A DNA stretch of 64,000 nt from Streptomyces luomodiensis (GTDB lineage: Bacteria; Actinomycetota; Actinomycetes; Streptomycetales; Streptomycetaceae). Of the stretch, positions 43,742 through 51,729 are shown piece after piece. Below the pieces are notes generated by a model. The model did not search any database. It saw only the letters and a program-made list of their open reading frames with translations, and had not been told where the DNA came from. A program made the translations under genes and the position numbers. Numbering within the stretch: the stretch's first letter is position 1; each line of letters starts with the position of its first letter. The stretch is from assembly GCF_031679605.1 (NCBI RefSeq), contig NZ_CP117522.1, positions 1,426,001-1,490,000 on the forward strand. The letters run 5' to 3'.

Positions 43742-44683
43742 ATGACTCTGGATGACCTTCGGGTGTTCGTGGCCGTGTGCCGCGCCGGGAGCCTGAGCGC
43801 CGTGGCCCGGGACCTGACCTGCACTCAGTCCGCGGTGAGCCAGCATGTGAAGCGGCTGGAACGCGAGACCGGTGTCAGCCTGCTGGAGCGCCAGCCGCGC
43901 GGTGTCGTGCCCACCCCGGCGGGACGTCTGCTGTGCGAGGCCGCCGCCGACGGGATCGCCGGTCTCGATCTGGCGCTGCGCCGCCTCGGCGACCTGGTGA
44001 ACGGGGAGAGCGGTTCGGTGCGGATCACCACCGGCGGCACCACCGTACGGCACTTCATGGCCGAGGCGATCGTCTCCTTCCGCCGGCGCCACCCCAAGGT
44101 GAGCCTGGAGTTCCAGACCGAGAGCTCCAGCCGTGGCTGTTTCGACGCCCTCATCGCCAGCAATCTGGACCTGGCCTGGATCACCCTCGGCGCCCCGGTG
44201 CGCGGGATCGAGCAGCGGCCCGTGGTCGAGTTGCCGTGGGTGCTCGCCGTACGGGCCGGGGACCCGCTCGCGGCCCGGTCGCGGGTGGAGGTGTCCGACC
44301 TCGCCGATGTCCGTCTGGTGCGGCTGCCGCCGAACTCCACGTCCGGCGGACGGCTCGACGCGGCCCTCGCCGCGCTGGGCGTACGGGCCGGTTCCGATAC
44401 GAGCGTCGCCGACTGGGACACCGCCCTGCTGCTGGCCGAACTCGGGCTGGGACGCGCCGTGGTGCCCGCCCTGCCGGGGCTGCCGGTGCCCGGGGACGAG
44501 GGGCCGCTGCGGCTCGTACCGATTCCCGCCCTGCCGCCGCTTCCGGTCGGCTGGGCCGTGCGCCGCTGGGACGCGCTCCCGCCGCTGGCCCGGACCTTCG
44601 CCGACACCGTGGCCCGCACTCTGCGCGCGGACGACCCCGACGAGCGGCACTCGACCGGGCGGCACTCGGCCGGGCGGCACTAG
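43742..44683 (+). CDS. LysR-family transcriptional regulator
   Basis: 313 residues from ATG 43742; the open frame continues 20 codons upstream but the winged helix-turn-helix begins at MTLDDLRVFVAVCRAGSLSAVARDLTCTQSAVSQHVKRLE (residues 1-40). Substrate-binding domain at about 90-295 with PLAARSRVEVSDLADVRLVRLP and LLLAELGLGRAVVPALPG. The last residues (STGRHSAGRH) come from a 15-bp GGGCGGCACTCGGCC repeat. Divergent DUF6817 gene and the two palindromes suggest local and auto-regulation. Confidence 0.92.
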   Translation: MTLDDLRVFVAVCRAGSLSAVARDLTCTQSAVSQHVKRLERETGVSLLERQPRGVVPTPAGRLLCEAAADGIAGLDLALRRLGDLVNGESGSVRITTGGTTVRHFMAEAIVSFRRRHPKVSLEFQTESSSRGCFDALIASNLDLAWITLGAPVRGIEQRPVVELPWVLAVRAGDPLAARSRVEVSDLADVRLVRLPPNSTSGGRLDAALAALGVRAGSDTSVADWDTALLLAELGLGRAVVPALPGLPVPGDEGPLRLVPIPALPPLPVGWAVRRWDALPPLARTFADTVARTLRADDPDERHSTGRHSAGRH

Positions 44684-44812
44684 ACCCGGCGGCACTCGAC
44701 CGAAGAGCATTCCGACGAGCCGAACTCCGCCGGGCCCCGCGGGTGACCTTTTTCGGACTTCCCCCAGCCGACGCGGGGGATGGGTCACGTCACGGAGGGC
44801 ACACACCCTATG

Positions 44813-44832
44813 CTTCTACATGCGTGTAGAAG
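44813..44832. promoter_or_regulatory. Perfect 8-bp palindrome upstream of spo0M-like gene
   Basis: CTTCTACA (44813-44820) TGCG TGTAGAAG (44825-44832). The 325 bases 44684-45008 hold no gene; this is their clearest signal. It is an operator-like dyad about 180 bases before the start of the Spo0M-like gene. The binding protein is unknown. Confidence 0.5.
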
Positions 44833-45008
44833 TCCGGAGGGAGGACGAACTGCCAACGTGCCACCGGCCGCTGAGGTTCCGCGGCGCACGGCCCGTTGCC
44901 GCGCGGCCCCCGTCCCCCGCCGCACGCGCTCTCCCCCATCCACCCATGAGCGCGTGATCACACACGCACAACGCGACAGTACGCATACGTGAAGGAGTGA
45001 ACGCCGCG

Positions 45009-46028
45009 ATGGTGTTCAAACGACTGCTCGGCTCGCTCGGTGTCGGCGGGCCCACCGTGGACACGGTGCTGGACCCCGGCCCGGTATTCCCCGGCGGGCC
45101 GCTGACCGGTCAGGTCCATCTCGAGGGCGGCAAGGCGGACTTCGAGGTCGAGCAGATCACGCTGGAGCTCGTGGCCCGGGTGGAGGACGAGCGCGGCGAC
45201 GAGGAGCGCGAAGGCGTCGTCCTCTTCGACCGCTTCACCGTCGCCGGCGGATTCCGGCTCGGCGAGGGCGAGCGCCGCAGCCTCCCGTTCACGGCCCACC
45301 TCCCCTGGGAGACGCCGATCACCGAGCTGTACGGGCAGCCGCTGGGCATCATCCTCGGGGTGCGCACCGGGCTGGAGATCGCGGGTGCGAAGGACAAGGG
45401 CGATCTGGACCAGCTGACCGTGAGTCCGCTGCCGGCCCAGGAGGCCGTGCTGGAGGCGCTGGGACAGCTCGGCTTCGGCTTCAAGTCCGCCGACCTGGAA
45501 CTGGGCCATGTGGGCGGCACTGGGCAGCGGCTGCCGTTCTACCAGGAGATCGAGCTCTCTCCGGCCCCGCAGTACGCGCACGCCATCAACGAGCTCGAGG
45601 TGACCTTCCTGGCGAACCCCGGCGGCATGGACGTCGTCCTGGAGGCCGACAAGCGCGGCGGGTTCTTCTCCGAGGGGCACGACGCCCTCACGCTCTTCAC
45701 CGTCGGCCATGAGGGCGTCGAGCACCGCGACTGGAACGCCGAGGTCGACGCCTGGGTCCGGCAGCTCGTCGAGCAGCGCGCCGCCCACGGCTCGTACGGC
45801 TCCTACGGCCACGGCGAGCCGTACCCGCCCGGTCACGGCTACGGGCGCCCGGACCACCACTACGGGCACCACGACGGGCACCACGACGGTCAGCGGCGCT
45901 CCGGCCCGAGCACGGCGGCGGTCGTCGGAGGCGTCGCGGCGGGTGTCGCGGTCGGCGTCGTCGGCGGAATGGTCGCCGCGGAGATCGTCGACGAGATCGG
46001 CGACGCCTTCGAGGACGACGAGGACTGA
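45009..46028 (+). CDS. Spo0M-like (arrestin-fold) sporulation protein with His-rich, membrane-seeking tail
   Basis: 339 residues from ATG 45009 (AAGGAG 11 bases upstream); GTG 44997 is in frame but overlaps that site. MVFKRLLGSLGVGGPTVDTVLD starts the Spo0M domain (about 1-255), a two-lobed beta-sandwich protein linked to sporulation control in Bacillus and common in Streptomyces. Then comes a Gly/Tyr/His-rich stretch (about 257-300; DHHYGHHDGHHDG) and a glycine-zipper-like hydrophobic segment AAVVGGVAAGVAVGVVGGMV before an acidic end. That tail could bind metal and insert into a membrane; this is inference. Confidence 0.85.
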   Translation: MVFKRLLGSLGVGGPTVDTVLDPGPVFPGGPLTGQVHLEGGKADFEVEQITLELVARVEDERGDEEREGVVLFDRFTVAGGFRLGEGERRSLPFTAHLPWETPITELYGQPLGIILGVRTGLEIAGAKDKGDLDQLTVSPLPAQEAVLEALGQLGFGFKSADLELGHVGGTGQRLPFYQEIELSPAPQYAHAINELEVTFLANPGGMDVVLEADKRGGFFSEGHDALTLFTVGHEGVEHRDWNAEVDAWVRQLVEQRAAHGSYGSYGHGEPYPPGHGYGRPDHHYGHHDGHHDGQRRSGPSTAAVVGGVAAGVAVGVVGGMVAAEIVDEIGDAFEDDED

Positions 46029-46058
46029 CCGCCTCCCATGGCCGGGTCCCGGACGGAC

Positions 46059-46285
46059 CCGGCCCTGGGCTCCCTGGCCCGGGACGTGGACTCCCGGGTC
46101 CAGGGCCTGGGCTCTCCGGCCCGGGACCTGGACTCCCGGGCCCGGGACGTGGACTCCCGGGCCCGGGGCCTGGGCTCCCGGGTCCAGGGCCTGGGCTCTC
46201 CGGCCCGGGACCTGGGCTCCCTGGCCCGGGACGTGGACTCTCGGGTCCGGGGCCTGGGCTCTCCGGCCCGGGGCCGGGCCGGGGA
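46059..46285. repeat. 21-bp tandem repeat, about ten copies
   Basis: Units of the form GGCCCGGGACGTGGACTCCCG, GGTCCAGGGCCTGGGCTCTCC and GGCCCGGGACCTGGACTCCCG alternate, giving heptapeptides such as ARDVDSR and VQGLGSP in an open frame 46038-46343. That frame begins 9 bases after the Spo0M-like gene but lacks a ribosome binding site, so translation is doubtful. With the uORF below this accounts for 46029-46462. Confidence 0.85.
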
Positions 46286-46373
46286 GCCCGGAGGCTGGTT
46301 GAAAGGCGCGGAGCTGGGCACCTCGTGGGGGCGCGTTGCCTGATACGGCCTTGCCGCCTCCGGAAGGACGATC

Positions 46374-46466
46374 ATGAGCGAGCCCAGGCCATCCCCCCGC
46401 ATGCTGCCCAGCGTCCACCCCACCCCCGGCCCGCCGGAGCCGCGGGAGGCGGTGGTCGGGCCATGA
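46374..46466 (+). CDS. Possible 30-residue leader ORF
   Basis: An ATG at 46374 preceded by GGAAGGA opens a 30-codon Pro-rich frame (MSEPRPSPRMLPSVHP...) whose TGA (46464-46466) overlaps the ATG at 46463 of the metallo-hydrolase. This ATGA arrangement would couple translation of the two. The hydrolase ATG itself has GGAGG only 15-20 bases upstream, supporting coupling. Small and unproven. Confidence 0.35.
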   Translation: MSEPRPSPRMLPSVHPTPGPPEPREAVVGP

Positions 46467-47302
46467 TGCCGCCCCCGGAGGGCGCCGCCGAGATCCTCTT
46501 CATCGGCAACGCCACGCTGCTCATCCGCTACGGCGAGCTGACCCTGCTCACCGATCCGAACTTCCTGCACCGGGGCCAGCACGCCTATCTGGGCAAGGGG
46601 CTGACGTCCCGGCGGCTGACCGAGCCCGCCCTGGTCGTCGAGGACATCCCGGCCGACCTCGACGCCGTGGTGCTCTCGCATCTGCACGGCGACCACTGGG
46701 ACCGGATCGCGCGCCGGCGGCTGGACCGCTCGCTGCCCATCATCACCACCCCGCACGCCTCCCGGCGGCTCCAGGGCCTCCACGGGTTCAGCCGGGCGAC
46801 CGGGCTGCCCACCTGGCACGACCACGTACTGATCCGCGACCGCACCCAGGTCCGGATCACCGCGCTGCCCGGCAGGCACGCCCCCGGCCGGTGGCAGCGG
46901 CTGCTGCCACCGGTGATGGGGAGTCTGCTGGACTTCGGCGAACCGGGACGGCCTCCTCGGCTGCGGGTGTACCTCACCGGTGACACCCTGATGTTCCCGG
47001 GCATCCACGAGATCGCCCGACGCTGCCCGGATATGCATCTCGCGGTGGTCCACCTGGGCGGCACCCGGCTCCCGGGAGGGCTCATCGTGACCATGGACGC
47101 GCTCCAGGGGGCCGCTCTGGTCAAGGCCGTACGGCCGGAGCGGGTGCTGCCGGTGCACTACGACGACTACGCCGCCTTCAGCTCCCCGCTCTCCGCGTTC
47201 CTGGACGAGACCCGGCGCCCGGACTTTCCGTCCGCGGTGGTCTACTGCGCCCGGGGGGAGCGCATCACCGTGAGCGCGCGAGGGGCGCTCACGGCGCCCT
47301 GA
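46463..47302 (+). CDS. MBL-fold metallo-hydrolase (UlaG-like)
   Basis: 279 residues from ATG 46463. FIGNATLLIRYGELTLLTDPNFL, then LSHLHGDHWDRI with the HxHxDH zinc motif, LPGRHAPG, YLTGDTLMFPGIHEIA and a late LPVHYDDY histidine: the beta-lactamase-fold, UlaG-type arrangement. Cytoplasmic hydrolase; substrate unknown. The upstream open frame is part of the repeat/leader region and is not used. Confidence 0.88.
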   Translation: MMPPPEGAAEILFIGNATLLIRYGELTLLTDPNFLHRGQHAYLGKGLTSRRLTEPALVVEDIPADLDAVVLSHLHGDHWDRIARRRLDRSLPIITTPHASRRLQGLHGFSRATGLPTWHDHVLIRDRTQVRITALPGRHAPGRWQRLLPPVMGSLLDFGEPGRPPRLRVYLTGDTLMFPGIHEIARRCPDMHLAVVHLGGTRLPGGLIVTMDALQGAALVKAVRPERVLPVHYDDYAAFSSPLSAFLDETRRPDFPSAVVYCARGERITVSARGALTAP

Positions 47303-47408
47303 AGGCGGCCCGCGCGGTCAGGCCGAGCATCGCTGACGGGCGGGCCAGGCCGGCATCGCGCTGACGGGCGGGCAGGCCAGCCACGCTGGGGGCGGGCCAG
47401 GCCATGGG

Positions 47409-47948
47409 TCAGGCCGCGCTGGTGGGTGTCCGGTCGCTGTGCAGCTGCCGCAGCCGCTCCAGCAGCTGCGGGTGGTGCAGCTCCGCGACGGGGGCCATTA
47501 GGTCCGGGTGGCGCAGCAGCGGCGCGGCCCGCCGGTCGTACGCGTCGGGCTCCGTGAGCCGCCGGAACTCCCTGGGGGACGCGGCGGCGTGCGGACAGTC
47601 GGCGAGCGCCGCCACGGCCTCACAGGCCAGGTCGGCGGAGGTGAGCAGGGCCGCCGCCCAGCTCGCCACGACCTCGTCCACCCAGGTGCGCCAGGCGCAG
47701 TCGGGGCCGCGGATCTCGTACGGCTCCGCGTCCACGAGCCAGTCCAGCCGGAAGGAGCCGCCCGGTCCGGCCAGGGCCACCAGGGCGGCGTCGGTGGGGG
47801 TCGGGTAGCGCAGCCAGGCGGCCACCGTCACGGCCTGTCGCGCCTGCGCCTCGGAGAGTGACGCGTTCATCGCCCCGTCGGCCGCCGGATAGGCCCTGAC
47901 CAGCCACTGCGTGGTCGCCGTGATGACGGATGACAGGTCCAGGGACAA
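47409..47948 (-). CDS. Conserved hypothetical protein
   Basis: 179 residues; not assigned. MSLDLSSVITATTQWLVRAYPAADGAMNASLSEAQARQAVTVAAWLRYP suggests helices, followed by short strands (FRLDWLVDAEPYEI) and helices. No signal peptide or membrane segment. Between it and the hydrolase (47303-47408) are short GGGCGGGCCAGGC repeats. It may be a Streptomyces-restricted family. Confidence 0.6.
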   Translation of the reverse strand: MSLDLSSVITATTQWLVRAYPAADGAMNASLSEAQARQAVTVAAWLRYPTPTDAALVALAGPGGSFRLDWLVDAEPYEIRGPDCAWRTWVDEVVASWAAALLTSADLACEAVAALADCPHAAASPREFRRLTEPDAYDRRAAPLLRHPDLMAPVAELHHPQLLERLRQLHSDRTPTSAA

Positions 47949-48182
47949 ACGAAGCCGCTCCTCGCTACGACGGTGACGTCAGCACCGTACCCCCGGAACG
48001 GCGGTGTCCGACATGACGCAGATCACGGTGTGCGGCGGGGCGCTGTGGGCATGCCGGCCGCCGGGCCCGGCGCCACCGGGCCCCGGGCACCGCCGGTGCG
48101 CGCCGAACAGCGGCCGCCCGGCGGCCGCTTGGCGCATGGCCGGCCGGCGCTTGGCGGCCCGTGCGCCGGGTACCCGGCGGCC

Positions 48183-49115
48183 ATGAACGCGCCAGGCCCC
48201 GCGGTCGGTGTGGTCATCGCCACGCGCGACCGCGCCGAGCGGCTCGCCATGACTCTGGCACACCTCACCGCCCTGCCGGAGCGGCCACCGGTCGTGGTCG
48301 TCGACAACGGCTCGACGGACCACACCAGGGCCATGGTCGCGGAGCGTTTCCCGCACGTGCGGGTCGTGGCGCACGCGGAGAACCGCGGGGCGCTCGCCCG
48401 CAACGACGGCGTACACGCCATCGGCACCCCCTACGTGGCCTTCAGCGACGACGACTCCTGGTGGGCGCCGGGGTCCCTGTCGGCGGCCGCGGATCTGCTG
48501 AACGCCCATCCACGGCTCGGACTGCTGGCGGCCCAGGTGCGGGTCGGCCCCGAGGAGCGGCCCGACCCGCTCAACGCCACGCTGGCCGCCTCCCCCGCCG
48601 GCCGGGCCGAGGACCTCCCCGGACCGGAGGTGTTCGGCTTCCTCGCCTGTGCGGCCGTGGTGCGCCGGGGCGCCTTCCTGGAGGCGGGCGGCTTCCATCC
48701 GCTGATCTTCTTCGGCGGGGAGGAGACCCTGCTCGCCTATGACCTCGCCGCGATGGGCTGGGGCGTCTCGTACTGCCCCGAGGTGGTCGCCCACCACCAT
48801 CCGGCCCCCTCGCCGCGCGGGGACCGCGCCGCCGTGATGCGGCGCAACGAACTGATCGGCTGCTGGCTGCGCCGCCCGCTGCCGCTCGCCGCCCGGCGCA
48901 CCGCCGGACTCCTCGCCGACGCCGGGAGGGACCCGGTGGCGCGGACCGCGCTGCGCGGGCTGCTCGCCCGGCTGCCGACCGCGCTGTGGCTGCGCCGGCC
49001 GCTGCCGCCGTGGGTCGAGGAGGCCGCCCGGCGGGTGGACGGGCAGCGGGCGGAGGGGTCCGGTACCGGGACAGCGGTCGGCACGCGGGAGGAGGGCCGT
49101 CCGCCATGGCCATGA
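48183..49115 (+). CDS. Glycosyltransferase family 2 (first of tandem pair)
   Basis: 310 residues from ATG 48183. GT-A fold: VGVVIATRDRAERLAMTLAHL, VVDNGSTDHT, then the metal motif DDD in AFSDDDSWWAPGSL (about 92-95) and FFGGEETLLAYDLAAMGW. Transfers a sugar from a nucleotide donor; acceptor unknown. The tail (from about 285) is low complexity. The next gene starts inside its end. The pair probably serves the nearby cell-surface glycan operon. Confidence 0.88.
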   Translation: MNAPGPAVGVVIATRDRAERLAMTLAHLTALPERPPVVVVDNGSTDHTRAMVAERFPHVRVVAHAENRGALARNDGVHAIGTPYVAFSDDDSWWAPGSLSAAADLLNAHPRLGLLAAQVRVGPEERPDPLNATLAASPAGRAEDLPGPEVFGFLACAAVVRRGAFLEAGGFHPLIFFGGEETLLAYDLAAMGWGVSYCPEVVAHHHPAPSPRGDRAAVMRRNELIGCWLRRPLPLAARRTAGLLADAGRDPVARTALRGLLARLPTALWLRRPLPPWVEEAARRVDGQRAEGSGTGTAVGTREEGRPPWP

Positions 49116-50032
49116 CGGATGACGTCGCCGCCGCAACGGCCGATGACCGCACGACGGTCGTCGTCATCACCCGCGACCGGCGGGCGGAGCTGCTGCACAC
49201 CCTGGACCGGCTGGCCGAACTGCCCGAGCGGCCGCCCGTGATCGTCACCGACAACGGTTCCACGGACGGCACCGCCGAGGCGGTGGCCCGGCTCCACCCG
49301 CGCGTACGGCTGTTGCGCCCCGGCCGCAATCTCGGCGCCGTGGGCCGGAACGTCGCGGTACGCCAGGTGCGCACGCCCTACGTGGCCTTCTGCGACGACG
49401 ACTCCTGGTGGGCGCCGGGGTCCCTGTCGGCGGCCGCGGATCTGCTGGACCGCCATCCGGGGCTGGCGTCGGTGACGGCCCGGATCCTCGTCGAGCCCCA
49501 GGGCACCGAGGACCCCATCGTGGCGGAGTTGCGCTCCTCGCCGGTGCCGGGCCCGCGGTGGCTGCCGGGCCCGGCGCTGGGGTCCGTCCTCGCCGCCGCG
49601 ACCTGCCTGCGCACCGCGGCGTTCCGTGCCGTGGGCGGGTTCTCGCCCCGGCTGTGGCTCGGCGGGGAGGAGGAACTGCTCGCCGCCGATCTCGCGGCCC
49701 TTGGCTGGTGGATGGTGTTCGCACCGGAGCCGGTCATCCACCACGCGCCGTCGGTCGCCCGCGACGCCACGGCCCGGCGGGTGCGCGGGCTGCGGAACAC
49801 GCTGTGGTTCACCTGGCAGCGCCGCCCACTGCCCTCCGCCGTACGCCGCACCCTGTTCCTGGCCCGCACAGTGCCCCGGGACCGGGCCAGCCTACGAGCC
49901 TTCGCCCAGGCCCTCGCGGGCCTCCCCGGCACCCTGGCTCGCCGGGCCGTGGTCCCCCCGAGGGTCGAGTACGGGCTGCGACTGCTGGACGAAACCCAAC
50001 GAGCGTCGACGGCCCGGCGCTACGTGGGCTGA
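49106..50032 (+). CDS. Glycosyltransferase family 2 (second of tandem pair)
   Basis: 308 residues from ATG 49106 (GGAGG about 12 bases upstream), overlapping the previous gene by 10 bases. VVVITRDRRAELLHTLDRL, VTDNGSTDGT, AFCDDDSWWAPGSLSAAADLL and LGGEEELLAADLAALGWW. Clear paralogue of the preceding gene; 70 bases around the DDD motif differ at a single position (48431-48500 against 49378-49447). Confidence 0.88.
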   Translation: MAMTDDVAAATADDRTTVVVITRDRRAELLHTLDRLAELPERPPVIVTDNGSTDGTAEAVARLHPRVRLLRPGRNLGAVGRNVAVRQVRTPYVAFCDDDSWWAPGSLSAAADLLDRHPGLASVTARILVEPQGTEDPIVAELRSSPVPGPRWLPGPALGSVLAAATCLRTAAFRAVGGFSPRLWLGGEEELLAADLAALGWWMVFAPEPVIHHAPSVARDATARRVRGLRNTLWFTWQRRPLPSAVRRTLFLARTVPRDRASLRAFAQALAGLPGTLARRAVVPPRVEYGLRLLDETQRASTARRYVG

Positions 50033-50690
50033 CCTGGCGGCCACCGGCGCGACGGGGCTGACCCGCTGCCCCGGGGCCACGCGGGCTGGCCCGGCGGCCC
50101 GGGGTCACGTGGGCGGGTCCCGGGGCCCGGAGCTACGCAAGCCGACCCGGCGGCCCGGCACCACGCGAGCCGACCCCGTGGCCCGCCGCTCCGTGGGCTG
50201 CCCTGGGTCCGGCGGTACGGGGCTGACCCGCTGCCCCGGCGCCATGTGGGCTGGCCCGGCGGCGGCCCGGGGCTACGGGGGCTGGCCCGCTGCTCGGGGG
50301 GCACGTGGGCTGGCCCGGCGGCCCGGCGCGACGGGGGCCCGGGGCCCAGCACGACGTGGAGCCGACCCAGCGGCCCGGCGCTACGGGAGTCCCAGGGCCC
50401 GGCGGTACGTCGACCGGCCCAGCGGCCCAGCGTCACCTGAGCCGACCCGGCGACCCGGCGCTACGGGGGCCCTGTGGCCCGCCGCCACGTGAGCTGGCCC
50501 CGTGGCCTCCCACTCCATCGGCCGCCCCGGGGTCCGGCGGTACGTCGACCAACCCAGCGGCGCAGCACCACGTCAGCCGACCCAGCGACCACGCGCTACG
50601 CGGGCTGGCCCGGCGGTTCGCCGCCGCGTGAGCCGACCCAGTGGCGCAGCACCGTGTGAGCCGGTCCGGCCGGCAGGCGCTACGGGGGCT
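50033..50690. repeat. 28-bp imperfect tandem array, about 22 copies
   Basis: Between the converging ends of the GT2 and GT9 genes the sequence is a run of about 28-bp units of the form CTGGCCCGGCGGCCCGG..CTACGNGGG with frequent substitutions (CTGACCCGCTGCCCCGGGGCCACG, CCGACCCGGCGGCCCGGCACCACG). 28 is not a multiple of three, so the array is not a protein repeat. Units contain GC-rich dyads that could fold and end both transcripts. Confidence 0.8.
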
Positions 50691-51729
50691 GGTTCGGTCG
50701 GGGGCCGGGGGGTCCGGCGCCGGTGAGGGTGGGCGGTCGGGGGTGGGGGGCGGGTTCGGGGAGTTGGGCCAGGGCTGCCAGGACCTCGGGCACCGTGATC
50801 CGCAGCAGCCGCTCGTCCGGGACGTCCCCATGGGCGTCCCCCGGGCGCGCGTGGTCGCCGTCCGGATGCCACAGCGCGCGGTGGAGCGCGCCGGGTGGTG
50901 GCCCCCACAGTCGGGGGCCCACCGGGCCGAACAGCACCACGGACGGGGTGCCCAGGGCGGTCGCCAGATGGGCCAGGCCGGTGTCGCCGACGACCACCGC
51001 CCGCGCCTGGGCGACCAGCGCGGCCAGTTCGGCGAACGGCGGGTCGGTGTGGCCGCCCAGCACGGCCGGCGCGGGCAGTCCGGCACACCGCGCCACGTCG
51101 TGGGCCCGCCCCGCCTCCCCCGCGCCCGCGGTGACGACGACCCGGTGCCCGGCGGCGCGCAGCGCGGCGCCTACGGCCGCGAACCGCTCGGCGGGCCACC
51201 GGCGCGCCGCCGCGTCCGCTCCGGGGTGGAGCACCACGGCGCCCGGGGCGGGCGAGGGGCGCACAGGTACGGGAAGGCGCAGGTCGTCGGGGTCGGCCGG
51301 GATGCCGTACCAGGACAGCAGACGGCACCAGCGGAGCCGTTCGTGCTCGTCCTCGCGCCACAGGGGCCCGGCGATCCGCGCCGGGGGGTGGGCGTAGGCC
51401 AGCAGCCGGGCGGGGCGCAGCCGGGACAGCGGGCGGTTGCTGGCCGGGCCGTTGCCGTGGAGGTCCACCGCGACATCCGGCGGCGGTCCGCTCCAGCCGA
51501 TCCGGCCCGGGACGCCCCGGCCGGGGGCGGAGGCGGGGATCACCCGGTCGACGGCTCCGGTGGCGGCCGCGGCCGGGGCCTGCCGGGCGGGCGCGGCGAG
51601 CAGCAGCTCGTGGTCGGGATGGGCCCGCCGCAGCGCGCGCAGGGCGGGGACAGCGGTGAGCAGATCGCCGAGGCCCAGGGCGCGCAGGACCAGCAGCCGC
51701 GGGCGGTCGGCGGCGGGGCGGCCGCTCAT
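50680..51729 (-). CDS. Glycosyltransferase family 9 (heptosyltransferase-like)
   Basis: 349 residues from ATG 51729, overlapping hldE by 4 bases. LLVLRALGLGDLLTAVPALRALRRAHP and AVVLHPGADAAARRWPAERFAAVGAAL, then VVVGDTGLAHLATALGTPSVVLFGPVGP, are the GT9 donor signatures of ADP-heptose:glycan transferases. The last 30 residues (PAPHPRPPTLTGAGPPGPRPNQPP) are low complexity and run into the 28-bp array. Last gene of the glycan operon. Confidence 0.88.
   Translation of the reverse strand: MSGRPAADRPRLLVLRALGLGDLLTAVPALRALRRAHPDHELLLAAPARQAPAAAATGAVDRVIPASAPGRGVPGRIGWSGPPPDVAVDLHGNGPASNRPLSRLRPARLLAYAHPPARIAGPLWREDEHERLRWCRLLSWYGIPADPDDLRLPVPVRPSPAPGAVVLHPGADAAARRWPAERFAAVGAALRAAGHRVVVTAGAGEAGRAHDVARCAGLPAPAVLGGHTDPPFAELAALVAQARAVVVGDTGLAHLATALGTPSVVLFGPVGPRLWGPPPGALHRALWHPDGDHARPGDAHGDVPDERLLRITVPEVLAALAQLPEPAPHPRPPTLTGAGPPGPRPNQPP

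Noticed and set aside
46038..46343. 101-residue protein of heptapeptide repeats after the Spo0M-like gene
   Set aside because: The frame is open only because the 21-bp unit is a multiple of three; no ribosome binding site is present.
47973..48182. N-terminal extension of the first GT2 protein
   Set aside because: The extra 70 residues are Arg/Gly/Pro-rich; the GT-A fold starts right after ATG 48183.
50033..50690. CRISPR array suggested by 28-bp repeats
   Set aside because: Repeats are back to back and diverged, with no unique spacers and no cas genes nearby.
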